Below are positions 6,074 through 12,578 of a stretch of DNA of 12,578 nt, piece after piece. The notes beneath the pieces are model-generated. The model was not told where the DNA came from. It did no database searches and worked only from the letters and a program-made list of their open reading frames with translations. A program made the position numbers and the translations under genes. Each line of letters opens with the position of its first letter. Position 1 is the first letter of the stretch. Origin of the DNA: Deltaproteobacteria bacterium. Its GTDB lineage: Bacteria > Myxococcota_A > Polyangia > Polyangiales > Houyiibacteriaceae. The stretch is taken from positions 1 through 12,578 of the forward strand of contig JAFDFW010000025.1 in assembly GCA_019309605.1 (NCBI GenBank), in the 5' to 3' direction.

Positions 6074-6360
6074 TTCTTCTTCTTCCCGAACATGCGCAAC
6101 ATGCGGTCGGTGACCAGGAAGCCGCCGACGACGTTGATTGTCGCTGTGACGATGGCGAGCCCGCCGAGGATGTTGGCCACCGTCATCTCTCCGGTCGTTG
6201 CGGCAGCGACTGCGCCGACGACGGTGATGCCACTGATGGCGTTTGCGCCGCTCATCAACGGGGTGTGCAAGGTCGGCGGCACCTTGGTGATCATCTCGAA
6301 GCCGACGAAGCCAGCGAGCACGAACACGTAGATGCCTATGAGTAGAGGTCCCAAAGTCAT
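6070..6360 (-). CDS. pntAB: NAD(P)+ transhydrogenase, alpha subunit part 2 (membrane)
   Basis: This small 96-residue membrane subunit corresponds to the C-terminal membrane region of E. coli PntA. Three hydrophobic helices are visible: LLIGIYVFVLAGFVGFEMI (about 5-23), ISGITVVGAVAAATTG (about 43-58) and VANILGGLAIVTATINVVGG (about 61-80). The conserved TKVPPTLHTPLMSGANAISG lies between the first two. The C-terminus is basic (RMFGKKKK). ATG 6358-6360 is preceded by AGGAG (minus strand, 6368-6372) at good spacing. The gene lies 15 bases after pntAA and overlaps pntB by 4 bases. A split alpha subunit, as in Rhodospirillum rubrum, is common outside enterobacteria. Confidence 0.96.
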   Translation of the reverse strand: MTLGPLLIGIYVFVLAGFVGFEMITKVPPTLHTPLMSGANAISGITVVGAVAAATTGEMTVANILGGLAIVTATINVVGGFLVTDRMLRMFGKKKK

Positions 6361-6375
6361 GGTCCGTCTCCTTTC

Positions 6376-7509
6376 CTAGAGGGCCTCGGCGGTCGGTCCG
6401 TGCCGGACTTCGCCGTTGTGGGTGAGAAGGACGCCGTCGAGAATCTCGTCCTCGAGGTTCAGCACGACCTCTCCTTCAGACAGTGTGCTGAGAAGGAGGG
6501 CCTGGATATTGCGGGAGTAGAGCAAGCTCGCGTCCGCCGGGGTGGCGGCGGGCAGGTTGGGGTGCCCGATGATGGTGACGCCATGTTCGAGGACCATTTC
6601 GCCGCTCTTCGAGAGCTCGCAGTTGCCGCCTTGCTCGACAGCCAGGTCGACGATGACCGCGCCTTCGCGCATGTCGGCGACCATGTCTGCGGTGATGAGC
6701 TTCGGAGCGGGGCGTCCGGGTACGAGAGCCGTCGTGATGACGGCATCTGCCGCGACAACCTTTTGACGGACGATCTTCTGTTGGGCCTTGAGTTGCTCCG
6801 GGGTGAGCTCGCGCGCGTACCCGCCTTCGCCCTCGCCACTTTCATCGAGTGGAAAGTCGATGAAGCGTCCACCGAGCGACTCGACCTGCTCCTTGACGGC
6901 GGGCCGGATGTCCGACACCTCGACCACGGCCCCGAGGCGGCGCGCCGTCGCAATCGCCTGGAGCCCCGCGACGCCGGCGCCCATGATGACGATCTTGGCC
7001 GGTTGAATCGTGCCAGCCGCCGTCATCAGCAGCGGGAAGTACTTGTCGAGGTAGGTCGCCGCCATGAGTACGGCCTGGTAGCCCGAGATCGAAGCCTGCG
7101 AGCTGAGTGCGTCCATCGTCTGAGCGCGGCTGATTCGGGGCACGAGCTCCATCGCCATAGTGCTGACCTTGCGGTCGCGTAGAATCCGTACCGACTCGAG
7201 GTTCTTGTGAGGCGACATGAAACCGATGAGGATCGCGCCCTCCCTAATCTTGGACGCTTCTTCCGGCGTGATCGGATAGACGCGCAAGACGATGTCCGCG
7301 CTTCCCCAAGCGGCTTCCGCCTCGGCGCCTGCGACGATCTTGGCACCGGCGTTCCGGTAGTGCTCATCGGTGAAGTGGGCGTGCCTGCCGGCGTCGCTTT
7401 CTACGACGACCTCGAAGCCCTCTTTCACGTAGCGCTTTGCTGTTTCCGGTGTGCAGGCGATCCGGGTCTCGCCTTCGACTACTTCTTTGGGCACGAAAAC
7501 CTGAGGCAT
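6376..7509 (-). CDS. pntAA: NAD(P)+ transhydrogenase, alpha subunit part 1 (NAD-binding)
   Basis: This soluble subunit of 377 residues binds NAD(H) and passes hydride to the NADP site on PntB. It belongs to the alanine dehydrogenase/PNT family. The N-terminal domain starts VFVPKEVVEGETRIACTPET. The RISRAQTMDALSSQASISGY segment (about 125-144) matches the conserved hydride-transfer loop region, with its Arg and Gln. The Rossmann motif GAGVAG is at 177-182, with the acidic residue of EVSD at the next strand end. I chose the start at 7507-7509 because GGAGG (minus strand, 7515-7519) lies 5 bases upstream. An earlier in-frame ATG at 7531-7533 adds eight unconserved residues and lies upstream of that ribosome binding site. 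It is the first gene of pntAA-pntAB-pntB. Confidence 0.96.
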   Translation of the reverse strand: MPQVFVPKEVVEGETRIACTPETAKRYVKEGFEVVVESDAGRHAHFTDEHYRNAGAKIVAGAEAEAAWGSADIVLRVYPITPEEASKIREGAILIGFMSPHKNLESVRILRDRKVSTMAMELVPRISRAQTMDALSSQASISGYQAVLMAATYLDKYFPLLMTAAGTIQPAKIVIMGAGVAGLQAIATARRLGAVVEVSDIRPAVKEQVESLGGRFIDFPLDESGEGEGGYARELTPEQLKAQQKIVRQKVVAADAVITTALVPGRPAPKLITADMVADMREGAVIVDLAVEQGGNCELSKSGEMVLEHGVTIIGHPNLPAATPADASLLYSRNIQALLLSTLSEGEVVLNLEDEILDGVLLTHNGEVRHGPTAEAL

Positions 7510-7700
7510 CCATTCCTCCCGCGCGGGTATCACCGGTGCGGCAAACCCGAGTCAACTAGTCAACAATCGGCTGCCCGCGTTCGGGGTTGTTAGTGGCGAT
7601 CTAGGCTGATGTCCAGCCGTGGTCGAAAAACACTCCGGCGCACCTTTTGCGTTTTGTCTCGGCCTGCTAGATCCGGCCCGCGAACCTGGAGGACAAGAGT
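7510..7700. promoter_or_regulatory. Divergent promoter region between pntAA and tkt
   Basis: These 191 bp should contain the starts of both transcription units; I see no gene in them. For tkt, TTTTGC (7645-7650) and TAGATC (7668-7673) with a 17-bp spacer are a weak -35/-10 candidate. GGAGG at 7688-7692 is a clear ribosome binding site. Near pntAA are a direct repeat in GTCAACTAGTCAAC (7551-7564) and short palindromes CACCGGTG (7531-7538) and CCCGCGCGGG (7518-7527). These could be operator sites, but no known regulator motif is evident. Confidence 0.4.
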
Positions 7701-9704
7701 ATGGGGATCCCCGCGAAGCTCGATGAGCTCGCTATCAAGACGATTCGTGGTCTGAGCATGGATGCGGTCCAAGCCGCCAACTCGGGCCACCCCGGCACCC
7801 CCATGGCGCTCGCGCCGCTCGGATGGGCGCTCTTTTCCGAGCTGCGCCAGCACGATCCGGCCAATCCCGAATGGCCCGACCGCGACCGGTTCGTCTTGTC
7901 CTGCGGTCACGCGTCGATGCTGCAGTACGCCCTGCTCCACCTGAGCGGCTACGCGGTCTCCCTGAACGATATTCGCAACTTCCGGCAGTGGGGAAGCCTG
8001 ACGCCGGGTCACCCGGAGTCCCATATGACACCGGGCGTCGAGACGACGACGGGACCGCTCGGACAGGGTGTGGGGAACGGCCTCGGGATGGCGATGGCGG
8101 AGCGGCACCTGGCCGCGCGCTTCAACAAGCCGGGGCACACGCTGTTCGACCATCGCACCTGGGTCATCGCTTCGGATGGCGACATCATGGAAGGCGTTGC
8201 GTCCGAGGCCGCGTCGATTGCGGGTCATCTGAAGCTCGGCAAGCTCGTCGTGTTTTGGGACGACAACGAGATCACGATTGACGGCAGGACGGAGCTGAGT
8301 TTCAGCGAGGATGTCGTGGCGCGCTTCGCTGCGTACGGCTGGCACACCGAAAGCGTCGACGATGGCAACGACCTCGCTGCGCTGATCGGTGCAGCCAAGG
8401 CGGCGGTCGCGGACGACCGTCCGAGCCTGATCCGCGTTCGCACAATCATCGGCGATCCTGCGCCGAACAAGCGCGACACGTCCGGAGCACACGGGGCACC
8501 GCTCGGCGAGGACGAGATCATCGCGACCAAGCAGCTCATGGAGTGGCCGACCGAGCCTTTCTTCGTGCCGGACGAGCTCGCTGCAGCGGCGGAAACGATT
8601 CGAGGACGCGGGGCAAAGAGCCATGCGGCATGGCAGGCGCGTCTTGACGGATACCGGGCGAAGTTCCCGGAGGCGGCGAGCGAGCTCGATGGCGCGCTGG
8701 CCGGCGAGCTGCCCGAGGGTTGGGACGCCGACTTACCGATCTTTGACGCCGATCCCAAGGGCACCCCGACACGAAAGGCGAGCGGCGCCGTGCTCAACGC
8801 CTTGGCCGCCAAGATCGGCGGATTGGTCGGCGGCTCTGCCGACCTCGCGGGCTCGAACAACAGCCACATGAAGGGCCTTGCGAACTTCTTGCCCGGCGCT
8901 GAAGGGGTCCCCCGCAACATGGACTGGGGCATTCGGGAGCACGGGATGGGTGCTGCGATGAACGGCATGGCGCTTCACGGCGGCGTGATCCCGTTCGGTG
9001 CGACCTTCCTCGTGTTCAGTGACTACATGCGGCCTTCGATTCGCCTCGCGGCGCTGATGAAGCTGCACACCCGCTACATCTACACGCACGACAGCATCGG
9101 GCTCGGCGAGGACGGCCCGACGCACCAGCCCGTGGAGCACCTGGCCGCGCTGCGCGCGATTCCGCAGCTCGCCGTGTTCAGGCCGGCCGATGCGAACGAG
9201 GTTCGCGCGTGCTGGAAAGCCGCCCTGCTGTGGGACGGACCAGCGGCTCTAGCGTTGACGCGGCAGAACGTGCCCGTGCTCGATCGGAGCGCAGTTGCGA
9301 GCGCCGAAAAGGCCGCGCGCGGAGCGTACACGTTGCGGGAGGCCGGCGGCGGTGGTCCGGACGTGATTCTCGTCGCGACCGGTAGCGAAATCGAGATCGC
9401 GCTTGCCGCGGCAGACGTGCTCGAGCAGGAGGGCGCCGCCGTCCGCGTGGTCAGCATGCCGTGCTGGGAGCTCTTCGAACAGCAAGACGAAAGCTACCAG
9501 CAAGAGGTCCTTCCGCGCGGCGTCGCCGCCAAGGTCGTCGTCGAGGCCGGCATTCGCCAAGGCTGGGACCGTTGGGTCGGCAACGACGCAGCGTTCGTCA
9601 CCATCGATCAGTTTGGCGCATCGGCGCCGTACGAGGTGCTCTACGAAAAGTACGGCATCACGGTCGAACGTGTCGTCGCCGAAGCGCAACGCTTGCTGTC
9701 TTAG
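7701..9704 (+). CDS. tkt: Transketolase
   Basis: Transketolase moves two-carbon ketol units between sugar phosphates in the pentose-phosphate (or Calvin) pathway, using thiamine diphosphate and a divalent metal. The 667-residue length is normal. Landmarks are ANSGHPGTPM (residues 26-35, conserved His 30), TPGHPE near 101-106, TTGPLGQGVGNGLGMA (116-131) and the ThDP/metal motif SDGD...DDN (158-161 to 187-189). The pyrimidine-binding domain has IREHGMG with the catalytic Glu at 413, then THDSIGLGEDGPTHQPVEHL. A C-terminal domain follows. ATG 7701 has GGAGG 8 bases upstream. It stands alone on its strand and converges on tpx with 5 bp between stop codons. No Calvin-cycle neighbours are present, so a pentose-phosphate role is more likely (inference). 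Confidence 0.97.
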   Translation: MGIPAKLDELAIKTIRGLSMDAVQAANSGHPGTPMALAPLGWALFSELRQHDPANPEWPDRDRFVLSCGHASMLQYALLHLSGYAVSLNDIRNFRQWGSLTPGHPESHMTPGVETTTGPLGQGVGNGLGMAMAERHLAARFNKPGHTLFDHRTWVIASDGDIMEGVASEAASIAGHLKLGKLVVFWDDNEITIDGRTELSFSEDVVARFAAYGWHTESVDDGNDLAALIGAAKAAVADDRPSLIRVRTIIGDPAPNKRDTSGAHGAPLGEDEIIATKQLMEWPTEPFFVPDELAAAAETIRGRGAKSHAAWQARLDGYRAKFPEAASELDGALAGELPEGWDADLPIFDADPKGTPTRKASGAVLNALAAKIGGLVGGSADLAGSNNSHMKGLANFLPGAEGVPRNMDWGIREHGMGAAMNGMALHGGVIPFGATFLVFSDYMRPSIRLAALMKLHTRYIYTHDSIGLGEDGPTHQPVEHLAALRAIPQLAVFRPADANEVRACWKAALLWDGPAALALTRQNVPVLDRSAVASAEKAARGAYTLREAGGGGPDVILVATGSEIEIALAAADVLEQEGAAVRVVSMPCWELFEQQDESYQQEVLPRGVAAKVVVEAGIRQGWDRWVGNDAAFVTIDQFGASAPYEVLYEKYGITVERVVAEAQRLLS

Positions 9705-9712
9705 CTGTCTTA
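9695..9712. repeat. 9-bp tandem duplication across the tkt/tpx stop codons
   Basis: GCTGTCTTA occurs twice in direct contact (9695-9703, 9704-9712). The first copy supplies most of the tkt TAG; the second ends with the tpx stop read on the minus strand. The duplication also gives tpx a second in-frame TAA nine bases further on. It is probably a slippage product. Confidence 0.7.
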
Positions 9713-10207
9713 TTTGACTGCGGCGATGGCTGCGTCGTAGTCGGGCTCTTGGACGATGTCCGCGACCAGTTCGGTGTGGACGACCTTGTTGTTCTCGTCG
9801 ACGACGACGATCGCGCGGGCGGCGAGGTCCGCCATGGGGCCTCCGAGCATCTTGACGCCGTAGTCTTCGAGGAAGCTGCCGCGGAACGTCGAAAGCGGAA
9901 CCACGCCCTCGAGGCCTTCGGCGACGCAGAAACGCTTCTGCGCAAACGGAAGATCGGGGCTGATCACGAGAACGACGACGTTGTCGAGGCCTGCGGCGCG
10001 CTCGTTGAAGGAGCGCGCCACTGTTTGGCAGACTGGCGTATCGTAGCTCGGGTTGATCGTCAGGATCTTTTTCTTCCCTTCGAAGCTGCCGAGCGTCTTT
10101 TCGCTGAGGTCAGCTCCGATGAGAAGGAAGTCTGGGGCGGCGCTGCCGGTGGCGGGCAGGTCGCTATTGGTTTGAACCGGGGTTCCCTTGAACGCGGTAG
10201 TAGCCAT
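9710..10207 (-). CDS. tpx: Thiol peroxidase (Tpx-type atypical 2-Cys peroxiredoxin)
   Basis: Tpx reduces hydrogen peroxide and alkyl hydroperoxides with electrons from thioredoxin. The 165-residue product matches the family length and resembles E. coli Tpx throughout. The peroxidatic Cys is Cys60, in NPSYDTPVCQTVARSFNERA. The resolving Cys is Cys94, in DLPFAQKRFCVAEGL. STFRG and LAARAIVVVDENN follow, and the end is EPDYDAAIAAVK. E. coli has FPSIDTGVC at the active site, so Thr and Cys are kept here. I chose ATG 10205-10207 because AGGAG (minus strand, 10212-10216) lies just upstream. The frame stays open to 10378, but that extension crosses the promoter and Fur box and is not conserved. It is divergent from feoA. 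Confidence 0.97.
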   Translation of the reverse strand: MATTAFKGTPVQTNSDLPATGSAAPDFLLIGADLSEKTLGSFEGKKKILTINPSYDTPVCQTVARSFNERAAGLDNVVVLVISPDLPFAQKRFCVAEGLEGVVPLSTFRGSFLEDYGVKMLGGPMADLAARAIVVVDENNKVVHTELVADIVQEPDYDAAIAAVK

Positions 10208-10238
10208 GATTCTCCTTGTGAGGCACGAGTAGGCCGGT

Positions 10239-10267
10239 TCTATAGGGAACCCGACGCAGAATTCCAA
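10239..10267 (-). promoter_or_regulatory. Candidate sigma70-type promoter of tpx
   Basis: On the minus strand, TTGGAA (10267-10262) and TATAGA (10244-10239) are separated by exactly 17 bp, with four of six matches to each consensus hexamer. The predicted transcript would start near 10232 and give a leader of about 25 bases containing the AGGAG ribosome binding site. Confidence 0.5.
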
Positions 10268-10271
10268 GCGG

Positions 10272-10300
10272 TTGCAGGCGATAAAGAAATTCATTATCAG
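10272..10300 (+). promoter_or_regulatory. Candidate promoter of feoAB (leaderless start)
   Basis: TTGCAG (10272-10277) and TATCAG (10295-10300) are separated by 17 bp, with three and four of six consensus matches. A start site 7 bases downstream would be 10307, the A of the feoA ATG. No Shine-Dalgarno sequence precedes feoA, so a leaderless mRNA is consistent with the sequence. Confidence 0.4.
10280..10298. promoter_or_regulatory. Fur box in front of feoA
   Basis: GATAAAGAAATTCATTATC matches 16 of 19 positions of the classical Fur consensus GATAATGATAATCATTATC, with both outer arms intact. It overlaps the spacer and -10 of the candidate feoA promoter and lies 12 bp upstream of the tpx -35 on the other strand. 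Repression of feoAB by Fe-Fur is the natural reading. An effect on tpx is possible but unproven. Confidence 0.75.
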
Positions 10301-10306
10301 TAACAG

Positions 10307-10546
10307 ATGAAGCCCTCCCTCGCGGATCTGCCCCCCGGGCAACATGCTGAGATCGCGTCGATCGATTGCGAGCGGCACCTATCGCGGCGTCTCATGGAGA
10401 TGGGCCTTCTCCCAGGGACGCGGGTCAGGGTGGTCCGTGTGGCGCCCCTGGGCGACCCGATCGAGCTGCGGGTCCGTAATTATTCCCTGTCGGTGCGTCG
10501 GGCCGAGGCTGCCAAGATCGGGGTGAGCCTCGAGGCAGCAGAGTGA
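10307..10546 (+). CDS. feoA: Ferrous iron transport protein A
   Basis: FeoA is a small cytoplasmic SH3-like protein that works with the FeoB ferrous-iron transporter. The 79-residue product shows the family pattern: LADLPPGQHAEIASID near the N-terminus, then RRLMEMGLLPGTRVRVVRVA (about 27-46), PLGDPIELRVRNYSLSVRRA (about 47-66) and an EAAKIGV ending. Length is normal (75-85). The stop overlaps the feoB start as GTGA (10543-10546), so the two are translationally coupled. No ribosome binding site precedes the ATG, and a Fur box ends 8 bases upstream, pointing to iron-repressed and possibly leaderless expression. Confidence 0.95.
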   Translation: MKPSLADLPPGQHAEIASIDCERHLSRRLMEMGLLPGTRVRVVRVAPLGDPIELRVRNYSLSVRRAEAAKIGVSLEAAE

Positions 10547-12267
10547 GCCGCAGTACGGCCCTCCCGCAAGTGCTGATCGCGGGCAACCCCAACTGCGGAA
10601 AGAGCACCTTGTTCAACGCCCTGTCCGGCGGCAGCGCCCACGTCGGGAACTATCCAGGCGTGACGGTCGATCGAACCAGCGCACGCTTACGGCTCCATCA
10701 CCAGGATATCGAGCTCGTCGACGTGCCCGGCATGTACAGCTTGACTGCGGGCTCTCCCGAAGAGCAGCTCGCGGTCGACGCCCTGACCGAAGGGGATACG
10801 CGCGCGGTGATCTGCGTCGTGGACGCGACGACCTTGGAGCGAGGGCTCTATCTGGCTTTGCAGCTCGTCGAGTCCGGGGTCTCCGTCATCATCGCGCTCA
10901 ACATGATGGATGCGGCGGAGCATCTTGGACTTCGCATCGACACCGAGCGATTGTCGCAGCTTTTTGGCTCACCTGTCATTCCGGTCGTCGCCACCAAGCG
11001 GCGCGGCTTGGATGCTCTGCTCGCCGCGCTCCACGGGGAGCTCGAGGCCACCGGGGGCACGAAAAAAGCACAGGTGGTTTACCCAGCCGAGCTCGAAGCC
11101 GACTTGGCGAAGCTCGTTTCGGTGATTGGCCAATGGCGTTCCGAGACCACCGCGAGTCAACACCGCGCAGTCGCGCTTTGGTGCCTTCTTTCTCTGGGTG
11201 AAGACAGCCTGCGTGGGGTTCCCGATGATGTGAGGCGGGTAGCCCACGAGATTCGCGAGGCCGCGAGCGCCCAGGGGCGGGACCTCGACTTGGAGATCAT
11301 CTCCTCTCGCTACGGGTGGCTAGATGATGCACTGGCCCAGGCGTGTTCGGTGCAGGACCCGCGACCTTCATGGAGCGAGCGCATTGACCGCGTGCTCACG
11401 CATCCCGTTCTGGGGCTGGTCGTCTTTGCCGCCGTGATGCTCGGCATCTTCGAAGCGCTATTCGCAGGGGCCGATCCCTTGATCAGCGCGATCGAGAGCT
11501 TGACCGGGTTCATGCAGGGGCAGGCCGCGGCGATTCTTCCGGCGGGAGTGCTCCAGGATTTGGTCGTCGAGGGCATCATTGCCGGCGTTGGCAATGTGGT
11601 CGTGTTCGCGCCTCAGATCCTGATGCTCTTCCTCTTCATCGGGTTCCTCGAAGACTCGGGCTACCTCGCTCGCGTGGCTTTCGTGATCGACCGCGTGATG
11701 AAAGGGGTGGGACTGCACGGAAAAGCATTCGTCCCGCTCTTGTCCGGCTTCGCCTGCGCGGTCCCCGCCGTCATGGCCACGCGCACGATCGAACGCCGCC
11801 GGGACCGACTGGTGACGATGTTGGCCCTTCCGTTGATGTCTTGCAGTGCGCGCCTCCCGGTCTACATCCTGGTCGTCGGCACCGTCTTCGCCGGGCAGTC
11901 ATTCGGCTGGTTCAGTGCGGGCGCCGTCGCGCTGTTCTCGATGTACACCTTGTCGGTGCTGGTGACCCTGGGCGCGGCTGCGCTCATTCGCCGTACGGTG
12001 CTTCCCGGCCCTGCGCCGACGTTTGTGCTCGAGATGCCGCCATACCGTTGGCCCTCTGCGCAAATCCTGTGGCTCAACGCCTGGCGCCGCCTTCGCATCT
12101 TTCTCGTCGATGCGGGCACGATCATCTTGGCAATGACGATCCTCCTCTGGGCCCTGCTTTCTTTTCCGAAGTCGGCTGAGGTGAATCCCTCGATTCACAA
12201 GAAGCGGCCGACCAGCTTGGCAACAGCTTCGGTGGCAGGTTCGGCCATGCCATCGAGCCGGCGCTGA
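10543..12267 (+). CDS. feoB: Ferrous iron transporter FeoB, N-terminal part up to a frameshift
   Basis: FeoB is the inner-membrane Fe(II) transporter with an N-terminal G-protein domain. The G motifs are GNPNCGKST (residues 14-22), the GVTVDR switch, DVPGMYSL (60-67) and NMMD (120-123). Membrane segments start around residue 285. The two Gate regions are intact: FACAVPAVMATRTIERRRD with Cys405, and MSCSARLPVYILVVG with Cys434. The frame is authentic through LLWALLSFPKSAEV (to about 12183). It then runs through unrelated codons and ends at 12267, giving 574 residues against about 650-770 for the family. The conserved continuation is in the frame one base back. The start is GTG 10543, overlapping feoA. 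This may be a true mutation or a sequence error. Confidence 0.92.
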   Translation: MSRSTALPQVLIAGNPNCGKSTLFNALSGGSAHVGNYPGVTVDRTSARLRLHHQDIELVDVPGMYSLTAGSPEEQLAVDALTEGDTRAVICVVDATTLERGLYLALQLVESGVSVIIALNMMDAAEHLGLRIDTERLSQLFGSPVIPVVATKRRGLDALLAALHGELEATGGTKKAQVVYPAELEADLAKLVSVIGQWRSETTASQHRAVALWCLLSLGEDSLRGVPDDVRRVAHEIREAASAQGRDLDLEIISSRYGWLDDALAQACSVQDPRPSWSERIDRVLTHPVLGLVVFAAVMLGIFEALFAGADPLISAIESLTGFMQGQAAAILPAGVLQDLVVEGIIAGVGNVVVFAPQILMLFLFIGFLEDSGYLARVAFVIDRVMKGVGLHGKAFVPLLSGFACAVPAVMATRTIERRRDRLVTMLALPLMSCSARLPVYILVVGTVFAGQSFGWFSAGAVALFSMYTLSVLVTLGAAALIRRTVLPGPAPTFVLEMPPYRWPSAQILWLNAWRRLRIFLVDAGTIILAMTILLWALLSFPKSAEVNPSIHKKRPTSLATASVAGSAMPSSRR

Positions 12268-12578
12268 GGCCCATCGGTTTCGACTGGCAGATCGGGGTTG
12301 GGATCATCGGTGCGTTCGCTGCGCGCGAGGTGTTCATCTCGACCCTTGGCGTGGTCTTCGGCATCGGTGAGGCCGACGAGGAGAACAAGCCCCTCCGGCA
12401 AGCCCTCCGGGACGCACGCCATGCCGATGGGACCCCCGTGATGACGCCGCTCAGCGGCGTTTCTCTGATGGTCTTCTTCTTGCTGGCTTGTCAGTGCATG
12501 AGCACACTCGCCGTAGTGAGAAGGGAATCCGGGTCCTGGAAGTGGCCGGTGTTCCTGTTCACGTACATGACGGTGCTT
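12180..12578 (+). pseudogene. feoB: FeoB C-terminal part, shifted frame, cut by the window edge
   Basis: This frame opens after TGA at 12177-12179 and stays open to the window end. It encodes recognisable FeoB: LGNSFGGRFGHAIEPALRP, IGFDWQIGVGIIGAFAAREV, FISTLGVVFGI, TPLSGVSLMVFFLLACQCMS and TLAVVRRESGSWKWPVFLFT. It has no own start or ribosome binding site and is the direct continuation of the upstream feoB. One missing base near the CCC at 12187-12189 would join the frames as AEVNPLDSQEAADQLGNSF, which reads smoothly. The true gene extends beyond 12578. As deposited, the product would lack its last membrane segments. I infer a disrupted gene or a sequencing indel rather than two genes. Confidence 0.88.

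Noticed and set aside
7526..7555. Minus-strand promoter TTGACT / GATACC for pntAA
   Set aside because: The -35 is good, but the -10 is poor with 18-bp spacing, and the start site would fall in or next to the ribosome binding site. It is not strong enough to annotate.
7590..8624. 344-codon minus-strand frame across the tkt start
   Set aside because: It is antisense to the well-conserved 5' part of transketolase and to its promoter region. High GC content produces long shadow frames.
10208..10378. N-terminal extension of tpx to 10378
   Set aside because: The added residues do not resemble Tpx and would run through the tpx promoter, the Fur box and the start of feoA.
12180..12195. Programmed -1 frameshift in feoB
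   Set aside because: No slippery heptamer is visible at the junction, and FeoB is not known to use recoding. A mutation or sequence error is simpler.
1..12578. Novel defence system, mobile element, CRISPR array or biosynthetic cluster
   Set aside because: Apart from the short regulatory gaps, every stretch is accounted for by recognised housekeeping genes. The only unexplained DNA is the repeat-rich 298-bp dnaB-pntB junction.

Overview
The window is a GC-rich (roughly 60-65% by eye) chromosomal segment made almost entirely of housekeeping genes. The gene order prs - rplY(ctc) - pth - rpsF - rpsR - rplI - dnaB, the Ala/Glu-rich tails on L25 and S6, and the three-gene transhydrogenase operon suggest a deltaproteobacterial lineage, most likely Myxococcota. 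That assignment is an inference from gene order and composition, not a phylogeny.

Layout. Positions 1-65 hold the last codons of ribose-phosphate pyrophosphokinase (prs). A tightly packed rightward cluster follows: L25/CTC (81-740), peptidyl-tRNA hydrolase (755-1324), S6 (1410-2141), S18 (2145-2411), L9 (2419-2883) and the replicative helicase DnaB (2953-4341). DnaB has no ATG, GTG, TTG or CTG start upstream of its conserved N-terminus. The best start is ATC at 2953 behind a Shine-Dalgarno-like sequence. A repeat-rich 298-bp convergent junction (4342-4639) follows, with G-quadruplex motifs on both strands and nested palindromes.

Leftward, the proton-translocating NAD(P)+ transhydrogenase is encoded as three subunits, pntAA (7509-6376), pntAB (6360-6070) and pntB (6073-4640). 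A 191-bp divergent region separates it from the rightward transketolase gene tkt (7701-9704). Tkt converges, with only 5 bp between stop codons, on the thiol peroxidase gene tpx (10207-9710, leftward).

The tpx-feoA divergent region carries a plausible sigma70-type promoter for tpx and a 16/19 match to the Fur box. The Fur box overlaps the likely core promoter of the rightward ferrous-iron operon feoA-feoB (from 10307). feoA has no Shine-Dalgarno sequence, and its predicted transcription start falls at its ATG, so it may be leaderless. feoB is interrupted by an apparent single-base deletion near 12187-12189. The conserved C-terminal part continues in another frame to the window edge.

How the genes fit together: the left half couples translation (ribosomal proteins, peptidyl-tRNA recycling) with replication (DnaB). 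The right half concerns NADPH supply (transhydrogenase, and transketolase in the pentose-phosphate pathway), peroxide defence (Tpx) and iron uptake (Feo). I see no CRISPR array, insertion sequence, tRNA, rRNA, prophage or novel defence system. The points that deserve checking are the dnaB start, the repeat-rich convergent junction, the Fur/feoA promoter geometry and the feoB frameshift.
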